49,660 bases of DNA from DASRSS01 sp035765515 (GCA_035765515.1 DASTXN010000118.1:1-49660); one strand, 5' to 3'; counted from the first letter of the stretch, positions 31,617-40,898 are shown. Notes: generated by a model not told the origin, from the sequence alone. Made by a program: numbers and translations.

Positions 31617-31689
31617 TGGAGACGAGGGGAATCGAACCCCTAACCCCCGCCTTGCAAAGGCGGTGCTCTGCCAATTGAGCTACGTCCCC
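31617..31689 (-). tRNA. tRNA-Ala (anticodon TGC)
   Basis: The 73-nt minus-strand sequence folds as a full cloverleaf: acceptor GGGGACG/CGTCTCC, D-stem GCTC/GAGC, anticodon stem CCGCC/GGCGG with loop TTTGCAA (anticodon TGC), and T-arm AGGGG-TTCGATT-CCCCT. The discriminator base is A; the CCA is not encoded. It follows tRNA-Ile downstream of gyrA, the usual actinobacterial arrangement. Confidence 0.96.
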
Positions 31690-31714
31690 GAGGTGGATCC
31701 GCTCGGGCGGTGGA

Positions 31715-31837
31715 TCAGCGCGAGCTGTCCGCGGTCGCCTCGTGCCAGAGCGCGGCGCTGTCGTGCGCCTTGCGCCGACGCAGGGTGGCCGCTGCCGCGG
31801 CACCGAGGCCGACCAGCAGCAGGACCGCCTTGCGCAC
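31715..31837 (-). CDS. DLW-39 family small protein
   Basis: A 40-codon frame starts at GTG 31837 after a strong AGGAGG site with 6-nt spacing and ends at 31715. The product is VRKAVLLLVGLGAAAAATLRRRKAHDSAALWHEAT followed by ADSSR. It has one membrane-spanning segment, a basic stop-transfer stretch, and a final ALWHEAT that corresponds to the DLW motif of DLW-39 proteins (here A in place of D). This family typically lies between tRNA-Ala, tRNA-Ile and gyrA in actinobacteria. Function is unknown. Confidence 0.82.
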   Translation of the reverse strand: MRKAVLLLVGLGAAAAATLRRRKAHDSAALWHEATADSSR

Positions 31838-31867
31838 CCCGGACCTCCTGTCGATCGTGTCTCGCGG

Positions 31868-31941
31868 TGGGCCTGGGAGGACTTGAACCTCCGGCCTCAT
31901 CCTTATCAGGGATGCGCTCTAACCAACTGAGCTACAGGCCC
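31868..31941 (-). tRNA. tRNA-Ile (anticodon GAT)
   Basis: The 74-nt minus-strand sequence forms a complete cloverleaf: acceptor GGGCCTG/CAGGCCC, D-stem GCTC/GAGC, anticodon stem CATCC/GGATG with loop CTGATAA (anticodon GAT), and T-arm GGAGG-TTCAAGT-CCTCC. The discriminator is A and CCA is not encoded. It lies upstream of tRNA-Ala and downstream of DUF3566-gyrA. Confidence 0.96.
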
Positions 31942-32062
31942 GCGATCGCGTCCCGGCCGCCGGATCCGGCGGTTGCGGACGCAAGTGCGAAGACTACCGG
32001 GCGTCTTCGCCGGTCTCCAAACCGCCCTCGGACGGCATGGTGAACCGGGAACCGACTGCCGA

Positions 32063-32620
32063 TCAGCCCTCGGAAAGCGTGAGCTCGACGCCGCCGACCA
32101 GGTCGGCACACAGGTTGTAGATCACCGAGCCCACCGTGCTGAGTGCGATGAACAGGATGACGTTGATGACGCCGATGATCGCCGCGCCGCCGAACACGAT
32201 GCCAGCGGTGACCGGTGGCTTGGAGCCGTCGCCGTTGATCGTCGTGACCGTGTCGTTGATCTTGCCGATCGCGCCCGCCGCGTCCAGCACGCCGTACAGC
32301 ACGCCGATGACGATCAGCCACACGAAGAACAGCGCGATCGACAGCACGCACGAGAACTTCAGGACCGTCCACGGGTTGACGTGCCGCAACTGCAGCCGAG
32401 CCCGGCGCGGCCCACGCGCCCGCCGGGACGAAGCCGCCTGGCCAGCAGCGCCCGGCATTCCGGAGCGCGCCTGCGCCTGCGCGGCGGTGTGGTCGCCGAC
32501 CAGCGGCGGGACGGCCGCCGTGGGCACGCCGGAGGCGGCGGGCGCCACACCCGGCGCGCCGGCCGGGCGCGACGCACCCGAGATGGTGGTCGCCCCGAAC
32601 TCGCCGCTCGGTGTGCTCAT
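32063..32620 (-). CDS. DUF3566 domain membrane protein
   Basis: The 185-aa protein has a disordered, Ala/Pro/Gly-rich N-terminus (1-65), a basic stretch SSRRARGPRRARLQLRHV, and the DUF3566 membrane domain. The latter contains NPWTVLKFSCVLSIALFFVWLIVIGVLY and a second helix GIVFGGAAIIGVINVILFIALSTVGSVIYNL. The gene lies 2 bp downstream of gyrA, where DUF3566 genes are found throughout actinobacteria. It probably spans the membrane twice; function is unknown. Confidence 0.92.
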   Translation of the reverse strand: MSTPSGEFGATTISGASRPAGAPGVAPAASGVPTAAVPPLVGDHTAAQAQARSGMPGAAGQAASSRRARGPRRARLQLRHVNPWTVLKFSCVLSIALFFVWLIVIGVLYGVLDAAGAIGKINDTVTTINGDGSKPPVTAGIVFGGAAIIGVINVILFIALSTVGSVIYNLCADLVGGVELTLSEG

Positions 32621-32622
32621 GG

Positions 32623-35106
32623 CTACTCCTGCTCGTCCGGTTCGTCGGCATTGCGGGCGACGGCGACGACGAACACGTCGTCGGGCAGGTTCATCAGCCG
32701 CACGCCCATGGTCTGGCGCTGCGCCCGGCGAACCTCCGCCGCCTTGGTGCGGATGACCACCCCGTCGGACGTGATCGCGTAGATCTCATCCTTCGAACTG
32801 ACCGCCACGGCACCGACCAACCCGCCTCGGGTCGAGACGATACGCGCGGTGAGGACGCCCTTGCCGCCACGTCCCTGTACCGGATACTCCTCGATTTTGG
32901 TGCGCTTGGCGTATCCACCCTCAGTTGCGACCAAGATTTCTACGTCGTTCAGGTCGTCGCGGACGACCTCCATCGCGAGCAGTTCGTCGCCGTTGTTGAA
33001 ACGCATCCCGAAGACGCCGGAGGTCGCGCGGCCCATCGGTCGCAGCGCCTCGTCGTCGGCGTGGAAGCGGATCGACATGGCCTTGCGGCTCACCAGCAAC
33101 AGGTCGTCCTCGGCAGAGACGAGAGCGGCGTCGATCAGCTCGTCGTCGTCACGCAGGTTGATGGCGACGATGCCGCCGGACCGGTTGGAGTCGAAGTCGG
33201 TGAGCTTGGACTTCTTCACCAAGCCGTGCTTGGTCGCGAGGACGAGGTAAGGCGCGACCTCGTAGTTCTTCAGCGCGATGACCTCGGCGATGGTCTCGTC
33301 CGGCTGGAACGCCAGCAGATTCGCCACGTGCTGGCCGCGGGCGTTGCGGTTCGCCTCCGGCAGCTCGTACGCCTTCGTGCGGTAGACGCGGCCCTTGTTG
33401 GTGAAGAACAGGATCCAGTCGTGGGTGGAGCTGACGAAGAAGTGCTGGACGATGTCGTCGGCCTTCAACGCCGCGCCCATCACGCCCTTGCCGCCGCGGC
33501 GCTGCGCGCGGTACAGGTCCGTCTTCGTGCGCTTGGCATATCCGGTGCGCGTGACGGTGACGACGACGTCCTCGTCCGCGATCAGATCCTCCATCGACAC
33601 GTCGCCGTCGTAGGGAACCAGCCGCGTCCGTCGCTCGTCGCCGTACTTGTCGACGATCTCGGTGAGCTCGTCGCGGATGATCTGCCGCTGGCGTCCCGGC
33701 TTGGCCAGGATGTCGTTGTAATCGGCGATCTTCGCCTCGATCTCGGCGGCCTCATCGATGATGCGCTGGCGCTCCAGCGCCGCGAGCCGGCGCAGCTGCA
33801 GGTCGAGGATCGCGACCGCCTGCACCTCGTCGATCTCGAGCAACTCCATCAGGCCGGTGCGCGCTTGATCGGCTGACGGCGAGCTGCGGATCAAGGCGAT
33901 GACCGCGTCGAGCTGGTCCAACGCCTTGAGCAGAGCGCGCAGGATGTGCGCCCGCTCCTCGGCCTGCTTGAGCAGGTAGCGGGTGCGCCGGACGATGACC
34001 TCGACCTGGTGGTCGACGTAGTGCGAAATGAACTGGTCCAACCGCAGCGTGCGCGGCACGCCGTCGACGATAGCCAGCATGTTCGCGCCGAACGTGGTCT
34101 GCAGCTGGGTGTGCTTGAACAGGTTGTTCAGCACCACCTTGGCAACCGCGTCGCGCTTGAGCGTGACCACGATGCGCATGCCGATACGGTCGGACGACTC
34201 GTCGTTGATATCGGCGATGCCCGCGACCTTGCCTTCGCGCGCGAGCGTGGCGATCGACTCGACGAGGTTGTCGGGATTCACCTGGTACGGCAGCTCGGTC
34301 GCGACCAGGATCGTGCGGCCCTTACCGTCCTCCTCGACGGTGACGACCGCGCGCATCCGCACGGACCCGCGACCGGTTCGGTAGGCGTCCTCAATGCCCT
34401 CCCGTCCGACGATCAGCGAGCGCGTCGGGAAGTCCGGGCCGGGAATCAGCTCGATCAGCTTCTCGAGCAGTTCCTCCTCGGTCGCGTCCGGATGGTCGAG
34501 CGCCCACGCGACGCCACTGGCGACCTCGCGCAGGTTGTGCGGCGGGATCTTCGTGGCCATACCGACCGCGATGCCCTCGGACCCGTTCACCAACAAGTTG
34601 GGGATGCGTGCCGGCAGGATCAGCGGTTCGACGGTGTTGCCGGCGTAGTTCGGCTGGAAATCGACGGTGTCCTTGTCGATGTCCCGCAGCATCTCCATGG
34701 CCAGGCTCTGCAGCCGGCACTCGGTGTACCGGTACGCGGCCGCCGGGTCGTTGCCGGGCGAGCCGAAGTTGCCCTGCGGGTCGATCATCGGGTAGCGCAG
34801 CGACCACGGCTGCGCCATGCGCACCAACGCGTCGTACAGCGCGGTGTCGCCGTGCGGGTGGTAGTTGCCCATCACGTCGCCGACGACGCGGCCACACTTG
34901 ACGTAGTTGCGATCGGGACGGAAGCCCGAGTCGTACATGCCGTAGAGGATCTTGCGGTGCACCGGCTTGAGACCGTCACGCACGTCCGGCAGCGCGCGGC
35001 CGACAATCACCGACATCGCGTAGTCGATGTAGCTGCGCTGCATCTCCGTCTGGATGTCGACCGGCTGGATCCGATCGAAGCCCGGCGGCTCAGTAATGTC
35101 GGTCAT
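32623..35106 (-). CDS. gyrA: DNA gyrase subunit A
   Basis: The 827-aa subunit starts MTDITEPPGFDRIQPVDIQ. It has the winged-helix/tower core with the quinolone region HPHGDTALYDALVRMAQPWS and the active-site Tyr in YRYTECRL. The C-terminal DNA-wrapping beta-pinwheel contains the GyrA-box QRRGGKGVMG. With GyrB it introduces negative supercoils using ATP. An in-frame TTG two codons upstream is less likely than the ATG at 35106. The gene lies about 225 bp after gyrB and just before DUF3566; there is no intein. Confidence 0.97.
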   Translation of the reverse strand: MTDITEPPGFDRIQPVDIQTEMQRSYIDYAMSVIVGRALPDVRDGLKPVHRKILYGMYDSGFRPDRNYVKCGRVVGDVMGNYHPHGDTALYDALVRMAQPWSLRYPMIDPQGNFGSPGNDPAAAYRYTECRLQSLAMEMLRDIDKDTVDFQPNYAGNTVEPLILPARIPNLLVNGSEGIAVGMATKIPPHNLREVASGVAWALDHPDATEEELLEKLIELIPGPDFPTRSLIVGREGIEDAYRTGRGSVRMRAVVTVEEDGKGRTILVATELPYQVNPDNLVESIATLAREGKVAGIADINDESSDRIGMRIVVTLKRDAVAKVVLNNLFKHTQLQTTFGANMLAIVDGVPRTLRLDQFISHYVDHQVEVIVRRTRYLLKQAEERAHILRALLKALDQLDAVIALIRSSPSADQARTGLMELLEIDEVQAVAILDLQLRRLAALERQRIIDEAAEIEAKIADYNDILAKPGRQRQIIRDELTEIVDKYGDERRTRLVPYDGDVSMEDLIADEDVVVTVTRTGYAKRTKTDLYRAQRRGGKGVMGAALKADDIVQHFFVSSTHDWILFFTNKGRVYRTKAYELPEANRNARGQHVANLLAFQPDETIAEVIALKNYEVAPYLVLATKHGLVKKSKLTDFDSNRSGGIVAINLRDDDELIDAALVSAEDDLLLVSRKAMSIRFHADDEALRPMGRATSGVFGMRFNNGDELLAMEVVRDDLNDVEILVATEGGYAKRTKIEEYPVQGRGGKGVLTARIVSTRGGLVGAVAVSSKDEIYAITSDGVVIRTKAAEVRRAQRQTMGVRLMNLPDDVFVVAVARNADEPDEQE

Positions 35107-35331
35107 GAGCAAATCACCTTATCTCGCAAGCAATTCTTTCCCGCGCCGGCTTGTCCCTCGCGACCGCCCCAAAGAACAGGGCGGATCACTCGGGCCAAGG
35201 CGCAAGGCTTCGCCGCGCCGCGCGGGCTCTTCGCGCAAGCGCTCATCGCGTCGTGGTCACCTTCTCGTCGGTCACCTTCGCTGCACCCGTCCTGTTCCAG
35301 CCGACACCGTGACATCCGACCCAGACGCGCA

Positions 35332-37320
35332 CTAGATATCCAAAAACCTGACGTCTTTGGCGTTGCGGATGATGAACGAGCGACGTGCTTCGACGTCCTC
35401 ACCCATCAGCACGCTGAACAACTCGTCCGCCGTCGCCGCGTCGTCGAGCGTCACCAGGCGCAGGATCCGGTTGGCCGGGTCCATCGTGGTCTCCCACAAC
35501 TCCTTGGCGTTCATCTCGCCGAGACCCTTGTAGCGCTGCAGCGGCTCGTCTTTGTTGAGCCTGCGCCCGGCGGCCTGGCCGGCCTGCATCAACGCATCGC
35601 GCTCCTTGTCGGAGTACGCGTAGTCCGGGTCGCCCTTGGCCCACTTGATCTTGTAGAGCGGCGGTGCGGCCAGGTAGACGTGGTTGTTCTCGATCAGCGG
35701 ACGCATGAACCGGAACAGCAGCGTCAACAGCAGCGTCGTGATGTGCTGGCCGTCGACGTCGGCGTCGGCCATCAGCACCAGCTTGTGGTACCGCAGCTTC
35801 GTCAGGTCGAAGTCGTCGTGAATGCCGGTGCCGAGCGCGGTGATGATCGACTGCACCTCGGTGTTCTTCAGAACCCGGTCGATGCGCGCCTTCTCGACGT
35901 TGATGATCTTGCCGCGGATCGGCAAGATCGCCTGGAACATCGAGTCGCGGCAGGACTTCGCCGAGCCGCCGGCCGAGTCACCCTCCACGATGTAGAGCTC
36001 GCTCTCACCCGGATCGGTGGAGCGGCAGTCGGACAGCTTGCCCGGCATGCCCATCGTGTCGAGCGCGTTCTTGCGCGCCAGCTTGCGGGCCTGCTGAGCC
36101 GCCTTGCGTGCGCGAGCCGCCTGCGAGGCCTTGGTGATGATCGTGCGGCCCTCGCTCGGGTTGCGCTCGAACCAGTCGGCCAGCCACTCGTTGCACACCT
36201 TCTGCACGAACGACTTCGCCTCGGAGTTGCCTAGCTTGGTCTTGGTCTGGCCCTCGAACTGCGGTTCGGCCAGCTTGATCGAGACGATCGCCGCGAGGCC
36301 CTCGCGGATGTCGTCGCCGGTCAGCTTGTCGTCGGCCTTCTTGAGGATGTTCTTGTCGGTGGCCCACTTGTTGACGACCGTGGTGAGCGCCGCACGGAAG
36401 CCCTCTTCGTGCGTGCCGCCCTCGATGGTCGCGATCGTGTTCGCGAAGGTGTGGACACTTTCCGAGTAGCTCTCGTTCCACTGCATCGCGACCTCGACGG
36501 ACATGCGCGCGTCCTGGTCGTCGGCCTCGAAGGTGATGACGCTCTTGTGCAGCGAGGACTTGCTCGCGTTCAGGTGCTTGATGTAGTCGGCGATGCCACC
36601 CGCGTAGTGGTAGGTGATCTCCTTGGGTGCAGCCGGCTTGTGCGCGTCGGCCTTCGCATCGTCCTCGTCGACGATCTTCTCGGTGCGCTCGTCGCGCAGC
36701 ACGATGGTCAGCCCCTTGTTCAGGAACGCCATCTCCTGCAGGCGCCGGCGGATCGTCTCGAAGTCGTACTCGGTGGTCTCGAAGATCGCGTCGTCGGCCC
36801 AGAAGGTGACCGTCGTACCCTTCTTGCTGCTCTTCTCGCCCTTCTTGAGCGGCTCGGCCGGCTTCTGGTCGACGTACGGCTGGCTCCAGTGATAGCCGTC
36901 CCGGTAGATGTCCACCTCGAGACGCTTGCTGAGCGCGTTCACGACCGAGACGCCGACACCGTGCAGGCCGCCGGAGACCGCGTACGCCTTGCCGTCGAAC
37001 TTTCCGCCGGCGTGCAGCACGGTCAGGATGACCTCGACGGTCGGCCGCTTCTGGGTCGGGTGCATGTCGACCGGCATGCCGCGGCCGTTGTCGGATACCC
37101 GGACGCCGCCGTCGGCGAGCAGGGTCACCTCGACCCGATCGCAGTACCCGGCTAGTGCCTCGTCGACGGAGTTGTCCACTACCTCCCACACCAGGTGGTG
37201 CAGGCCGCGCTCGGATGTGGAACCGATGTACATGCCTGGCCGCTTGCGGACCGCCTCCAGGCCCTCGAGGACGGTGATGGAACTACCGGTGTAGTCGTTC
37301 TTCGCTACGGCACTGCTCAC
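35332..37320 (-). CDS. gyrB: DNA gyrase subunit B
   Basis: The 662-aa subunit starts at GTG 37320 (VSSAVAKNDYTGSSITVLEGLEAVRKRPGMY) after AGAGAGGG. It contains the GHKL ATPase (VVDNSVDEALAG, GRGMPVD, GGLHGVGVSVVNALS), the transducer, and the Toprim domain (ELYIVEGDSAGGSAK, ADADVDGQHI), ending RNAKDVRFLDI. The frame is open back to 37476, but that part has no GyrB homology. It follows dciA by 293 bp; the gyrB leader has a 16-bp palindrome. The 225-bp gap to gyrA shows no gene. Confidence 0.97.
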   Translation of the reverse strand: MSSAVAKNDYTGSSITVLEGLEAVRKRPGMYIGSTSERGLHHLVWEVVDNSVDEALAGYCDRVEVTLLADGGVRVSDNGRGMPVDMHPTQKRPTVEVILTVLHAGGKFDGKAYAVSGGLHGVGVSVVNALSKRLEVDIYRDGYHWSQPYVDQKPAEPLKKGEKSSKKGTTVTFWADDAIFETTEYDFETIRRRLQEMAFLNKGLTIVLRDERTEKIVDEDDAKADAHKPAAPKEITYHYAGGIADYIKHLNASKSSLHKSVITFEADDQDARMSVEVAMQWNESYSESVHTFANTIATIEGGTHEEGFRAALTTVVNKWATDKNILKKADDKLTGDDIREGLAAIVSIKLAEPQFEGQTKTKLGNSEAKSFVQKVCNEWLADWFERNPSEGRTIITKASQAARARKAAQQARKLARKNALDTMGMPGKLSDCRSTDPGESELYIVEGDSAGGSAKSCRDSMFQAILPIRGKIINVEKARIDRVLKNTEVQSIITALGTGIHDDFDLTKLRYHKLVLMADADVDGQHITTLLLTLLFRFMRPLIENNHVYLAAPPLYKIKWAKGDPDYAYSDKERDALMQAGQAAGRRLNKDEPLQRYKGLGEMNAKELWETTMDPANRILRLVTLDDAATADELFSVLMGEDVEARRSFIIRNAKDVRFLDI

Positions 37321-37336
37321 GCCACGTCCCTCTCTA

Positions 37337-37352
37337 CCGGTGTCGACACCGG
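37337..37352 (-). promoter_or_regulatory. 16-bp perfect palindrome in the gyrB leader
   Basis: CCGGTGTCGACACCGG is a perfect palindrome at 37337-37352, 16 bp ahead of the gyrB GTG and directly before the AGAGAGGG site. It could be an operator or could fold at the RNA level close to the RBS. gyrB expression is often supercoiling-sensitive, but no factor is known for this site. Confidence 0.5.
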
Positions 37353-37613
37353 GCGGATGCGAGTTCACACACGAACGTGGGGCGGCGCGGTCTGCGGCGA
37401 GCACCCCCGGTTTTCCGGGAGGTTGCCGGCAGGACGCCAACCCCATGATTTCTGCTTCAAGTCTATCGCATGGCAAGGACAGAACTGGCTCTCAACGCGC
37501 CTGAGTGACGTGCTGAACGTCGGCACACCGAGCGCGTGCGACCAGATATACGGATGGGACTGGCGGGGTGCCCTGCGCCCGATGAGGCGATCGGCCCCAC
37601 CGGCGCACGAGGC

Positions 37614-38225
37614 TCAGCCGTAGGTGTCGCGGGGCCCCCGCGCGCCCCGGACCGAGAACACGCCGTGCTTCCAGCTCGGCGCCGTCGGCCCGGTGATCGC
37701 GATCTTGTGGACGACGTCCGCACCGAGCTCGGCGACCAGCCGCGCCAGCAGCGTTCCGCTCAGCAAGCGTAGCTGGGTGGCCCAGGCCGTCGACTCCGCC
37801 CGCACGGTGAGTTCGCCGTCGCGCAGCGAGGACGGGGTGCAGTGTGCGGCGACGTCCGCACCCACGATCGCGGCCCAGTCCGAGAACACCCGCGCCGAGT
37901 TGAGCGGTGCGCGCCAGCCGCGTTCGCCGACGTAACCGGCCAGGACCTCGCCGACGCGTTGGGGATCGGTCGCGTCCGGAGCAGGGCCGGAATAGCCGCC
38001 GCGGGACGGGCGATCCTCGGTGCTGCGGCGCTTGGCGCGGCGAGCTGGACGGCCGCGTGCTGCCGTCCGGGCCACGCTGCGGGCACCGGCGAGCGCGGCA
38101 CGGACCGGGTCCTCGTCCACAGGTTGAGTAGGTTGTCCACCGTATCCTGTGGATAACGGTGTGACCGGGGTCTCGAATCCGGCGGAATCCGGGCCTTCGG
38201 CCCGCCGGACGGGCTTATCGGACAC
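37614..38225 (-). CDS. dciA: DciA-like helicase loader (DUF721)
   Basis: The 203-aa protein starts at GTG 38225 within the last codons of recF (11-bp overlap). The first 90 residues are basic and disordered, followed by the DUF721 fold: PQRVGEVLAGYVGERGWRAPLNSARVFSDWAAIVG, DVAAHCTPSSLRDGELTVRAESTAWATQLRLL. In actinobacteria and many other bacteria DciA proteins load the replicative helicase DnaB, replacing DnaC. Its place after recF and before gyrB is conserved. An overlap suggests coupled translation with recF. Confidence 0.88.
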   Translation of the reverse strand: MSDKPVRRAEGPDSAGFETPVTPLSTGYGGQPTQPVDEDPVRAALAGARSVARTAARGRPARRAKRRSTEDRPSRGGYSGPAPDATDPQRVGEVLAGYVGERGWRAPLNSARVFSDWAAIVGADVAAHCTPSSLRDGELTVRAESTAWATQLRLLSGTLLARLVAELGADVVHKIAITGPTAPSWKHGVFSVRGARGPRDTYG

Positions 38226-39372
38226 GGCGCACCGCTCCCGCATGCACGTCGAAGCGCGCACCGCCCAGCTCCTCGGGCACGTCCGAGACGACCGCGGCGG
38301 TGATGATCGCCTGCTCGGCCTTGCCGGCGACGAGCGCCAACTGCTCCCGGCGACTGGCGTCCAGTTCGGCGAACACGTCGTCGAGCACCAGGATCGGCTC
38401 GGCACCGCGTCCGAACTCGGACCGGAGCAGCTCGTAGCTCCCCAGCCGCAGCGCCAGTGCGACCGACCAGCCCTCGCCGTGACTGGCGTAGCCGCGGACC
38501 GGCAGCTCGCCCAGGCCCAGGTCGACGTCGTCACGGTGCGGGCCGACCAGGTTCACGCCGCGTTCCAGCTCGGACGGACGCACCCGGGCCAGCTGGGCGA
38601 GCAGCGCGGCCTCGATCACCGCGGCGTCGGGCACCGCATCGGGGTCGGTGAGCTCGGGCAGGGACTCCGTCAGCGCGCTGCTGTAGCCGAGCGTCAGCGC
38701 CGCGGAGGACGGGGCCACCCGCGCGTAGGCCTCGGCGGCGTGCGGCCGCAGCGTCCGCAGCGCGTCCAGCCGGCCGACGAGCAGCTGCGCCCCGTGCTCG
38801 GCGAGGTGGCCGTCCCACACGTCCAGGGTGCGCAGGTCGTTGCCACTGCCGCTGCGCCGCGCCGCCCCGGACGACTTCAACAGGGCCGCGCGCTGCTTGA
38901 GCACCCGCTCGTAGTCGGCGCGCACGCCGGCCAGCCGCGGCGATCGCGCGACCGCGAGCTCGTCCATGAACCTGCGGCGCTCACCCGGATCGCCACGCAC
39001 GATCGCCAGATCCTCCGGTGCGAACAGCACCCAGCGGAGCGCGCCCAGAATCTCCCGGGGCCGAGGCACCGGTGCCCCGTTCAGCTTGGCCTTGTTCGCA
39101 CGGCCCGGCGTGATCTCCAGCTCGACCCGCAGCTCGCGCCCGTCCGAGACGATCGCGCTGCGGATGCTGGCCCGGTCCCGTCCGGCTCGAACCAGCGGCG
39201 CGTCGGACGACACCCGGTGGCTGCCGAGCGTGGCGACGTAGCCCAGCGCCTCGACGAGGTTCGTCTTGCCCTGCCCGTTCGCCCCGACCAGTACGGACAC
39301 GCCCGGTTCGAGATCGAGGTCCAGCGACTCCCAGCTGCGGAAGTCGTGGACGGCCAGGTGCCGGACGTACAT
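38215..39372 (-). CDS. recF: DNA replication and repair protein RecF
   Basis: The 385-aa ABC-like ATPase begins MYVRHLAVHDFRSWESLDLDLEPG. It has Walker A GANGQGKTNL (residues 32-41), the conserved LFAPEDLAIVRGDPGERRRFMDE, and late ILVLDDVFAELDASRREQL (signature/Walker B part). RecF helps load RecA at gaps. It lies 14 bp after dnaN and overlaps dciA, in one operon. Confidence 0.97.
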   Translation of the reverse strand: MYVRHLAVHDFRSWESLDLDLEPGVSVLVGANGQGKTNLVEALGYVATLGSHRVSSDAPLVRAGRDRASIRSAIVSDGRELRVELEITPGRANKAKLNGAPVPRPREILGALRWVLFAPEDLAIVRGDPGERRRFMDELAVARSPRLAGVRADYERVLKQRAALLKSSGAARRSGSGNDLRTLDVWDGHLAEHGAQLLVGRLDALRTLRPHAAEAYARVAPSSAALTLGYSSALTESLPELTDPDAVPDAAVIEAALLAQLARVRPSELERGVNLVGPHRDDVDLGLGELPVRGYASHGEGWSVALALRLGSYELLRSEFGRGAEPILVLDDVFAELDASRREQLALVAGKAEQAIITAAVVSDVPEELGGARFDVHAGAVRRVR

Positions 39373-39386
39373 GGGGTCGGCGCGGA

Positions 39387-40541
39387 TCAGCCGGGCAGCC
39401 GGACCGGCATGATCAGGTACGTGTATTCGGTGCTGTCGGCCGAGACGTGCTCGTCACCGGCCGGCGTCGGACGCAGCACCACCGGCTTGTTCGAGGACGT
39501 GAAGAGCATCCGGGCCGTGCCACCCACGAGGGAGTTGAGCCCGTCCAGCAGGAACTGCGGGTTGAACGCGGTGGTGATCGGCTCGCCCTCGTAACCGACC
39601 TCGAGCTGCTCCTCGGCACGTCCCTCGTCGTCGCCGCCGGCGCTGAGCGCCACCGACCCCTCGGCGAATTCCAGCCGCACCGGCGCGTTGCGGTCGGCGA
39701 CGAGGGCGACGCGACGTACCGCCTCGACCAGCGGCGCGATGGTGATCTCTGCGGTGCTGGACCACTCGGTCGGCAGCAGCGAGCGGTACGGCGGGAACGT
39801 CGCGTCCAGCAGGCGGGTCGTGGTGCGGCTGGCGCGGCCGTCGGTCGTGCCGGTGAAGCCGATGATGCCCTCGCCGGCGCCCCCCGCCGAGAGCGCAACG
39901 GTCAGGGTGTCACTGTGCGCCAGGCTCTTGGCAGCGTCGGCGAGCGTGCGCGCCGGGACCAGTACCTGGACCGCGTCGGCGGACGGGTTGTCCGGGCTCC
40001 ACGCGAGTTCGCGAACGGCCAGCCGATAGCGGTCGGTGGCGGCGAGGGTCAGCTTGGCGCCGTCGATTTCCAGCCGCACGCCGGTGAGCATCGGCAGCGT
40101 GTCATCGCGGCCGGCTGCAACGGCGACCTGACCGACCGCGGTGGCGAACTCGGCCGCGGCAACGGTACCTGCCGTGCTCGGCATGGTCGGCAGCTTCGGG
40201 TAGTCCTCGACCGGCATGCACGGCAGCGTGAACCGGGCGGCGCCGCACTCGATCGACAGCCTGGAACCGTCAACGGCGACGTCGACCGGGTGCGGCGGCA
40301 GCGCCTTGGTGATGTCGGCGAGGAGCCGGCCGGAGACCAGCGCCTGGCCGGGCTCGGCGGCCGCGACGGGCAGGTCGACCTCGGTCGAGGCCTCCAGGTC
40401 GAACCCGGACACCGACAGCGAATCGTTGTCGACGGTCAGCAGCAGGCCGGCCAGCACGGGAACGGTGGGCCGGGTGGACAGGCTGCGCGCGGCCCAGGAA
40501 ACGGCATCGGCGATGGCGTCGCGCTCAACCCGGAATTTCAT
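39387..40541 (-). CDS. dnaN: DNA polymerase III beta sliding clamp
   Basis: The 384-aa clamp starts MKFRVERDAIADAVSWAARSL after GGAGG. It shows three clamp repeats with typical junctions such as EDYPKLP, GRDDTLPMLTGVRLEI, ATDRYRLAVRELAW, and the C-terminal TYLIMPVRLPG that forms the partner-binding pocket. It encircles DNA and tethers the polymerase. The putative origin lies directly upstream, between this gene and dnaA. Confidence 0.97.
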   Translation of the reverse strand: MKFRVERDAIADAVSWAARSLSTRPTVPVLAGLLLTVDNDSLSVSGFDLEASTEVDLPVAAAEPGQALVSGRLLADITKALPPHPVDVAVDGSRLSIECGAARFTLPCMPVEDYPKLPTMPSTAGTVAAAEFATAVGQVAVAAGRDDTLPMLTGVRLEIDGAKLTLAATDRYRLAVRELAWSPDNPSADAVQVLVPARTLADAAKSLAHSDTLTVALSAGGAGEGIIGFTGTTDGRASRTTTRLLDATFPPYRSLLPTEWSSTAEITIAPLVEAVRRVALVADRNAPVRLEFAEGSVALSAGGDDEGRAEEQLEVGYEGEPITTAFNPQFLLDGLNSLVGGTARMLFTSSNKPVVLRPTPAGDEHVSADSTEYTYLIMPVRLPG

Positions 40542-40898
40542 CGTGCCTCCATCGGTCCGCCAGGGTTTGTGGTTCGTCCCCGGGTCGGTACGGGTAGTGA
40601 TGCTAGGTCTGACTCGTGTCGGTGCTGGTCGGTGCTCGTCCCCAGAATCCACGTCGTGTGTGCTCTGGGTTTTTCGCCTTGTGAATTACAGATCTTCGTC
40701 AATCGTCTTCGCTGCTGTGCACACTGGGGATAACCGTTCGCAGGCTAGCGTTCGCAGGCCTGTCGGCTGTGGACGACCAACGGTAGAACATCGGCCCGAC
40801 ACCAACTGCGCGGTGGACGGCGGCGGCTGTGCACGCTGCGTCCACATGACCACCGCCGTTCTCCACACCCCTGCCCACAGTCGCCGGTCGGCCGTTCA
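40542..40898. other. oriC: putative oriC (dnaA-dnaN intergenic region)
   Basis: This 357-bp gap holds several DnaA-box-like sites: TGGGGATAA (40725-40733, inverse TTATCCCCA), TGTGGACGA (40768-40776, inverse TCGTCCACA), GCGTCCACA (40838-40846), TTCTCCACA (40859-40867) and CTGCCCACA (40871-40879), compared with consensus TTGTCCACA/TTATCCACA. The most AT-rich stretch is near 40670-40706 and could be the unwinding element. The position between dnaA and dnaN is the standard actinobacterial oriC. No boxes match the consensus perfectly. Confidence 0.75.

Noticed and set aside
33946..36234. 762-codon open frame opposite gyrA/gyrB
   Set aside because: It crosses two certain gyrase genes and the gap between them; its composition is that of an antisense shadow.
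37321..37476. 52-codon N-terminal extension of GyrB
   Set aside because: GyrB similarity begins at VSSAVAKNDYTG, which has a proper AGAGAGGG site; the extension is cysteine- and proline-rich shadow sequence.
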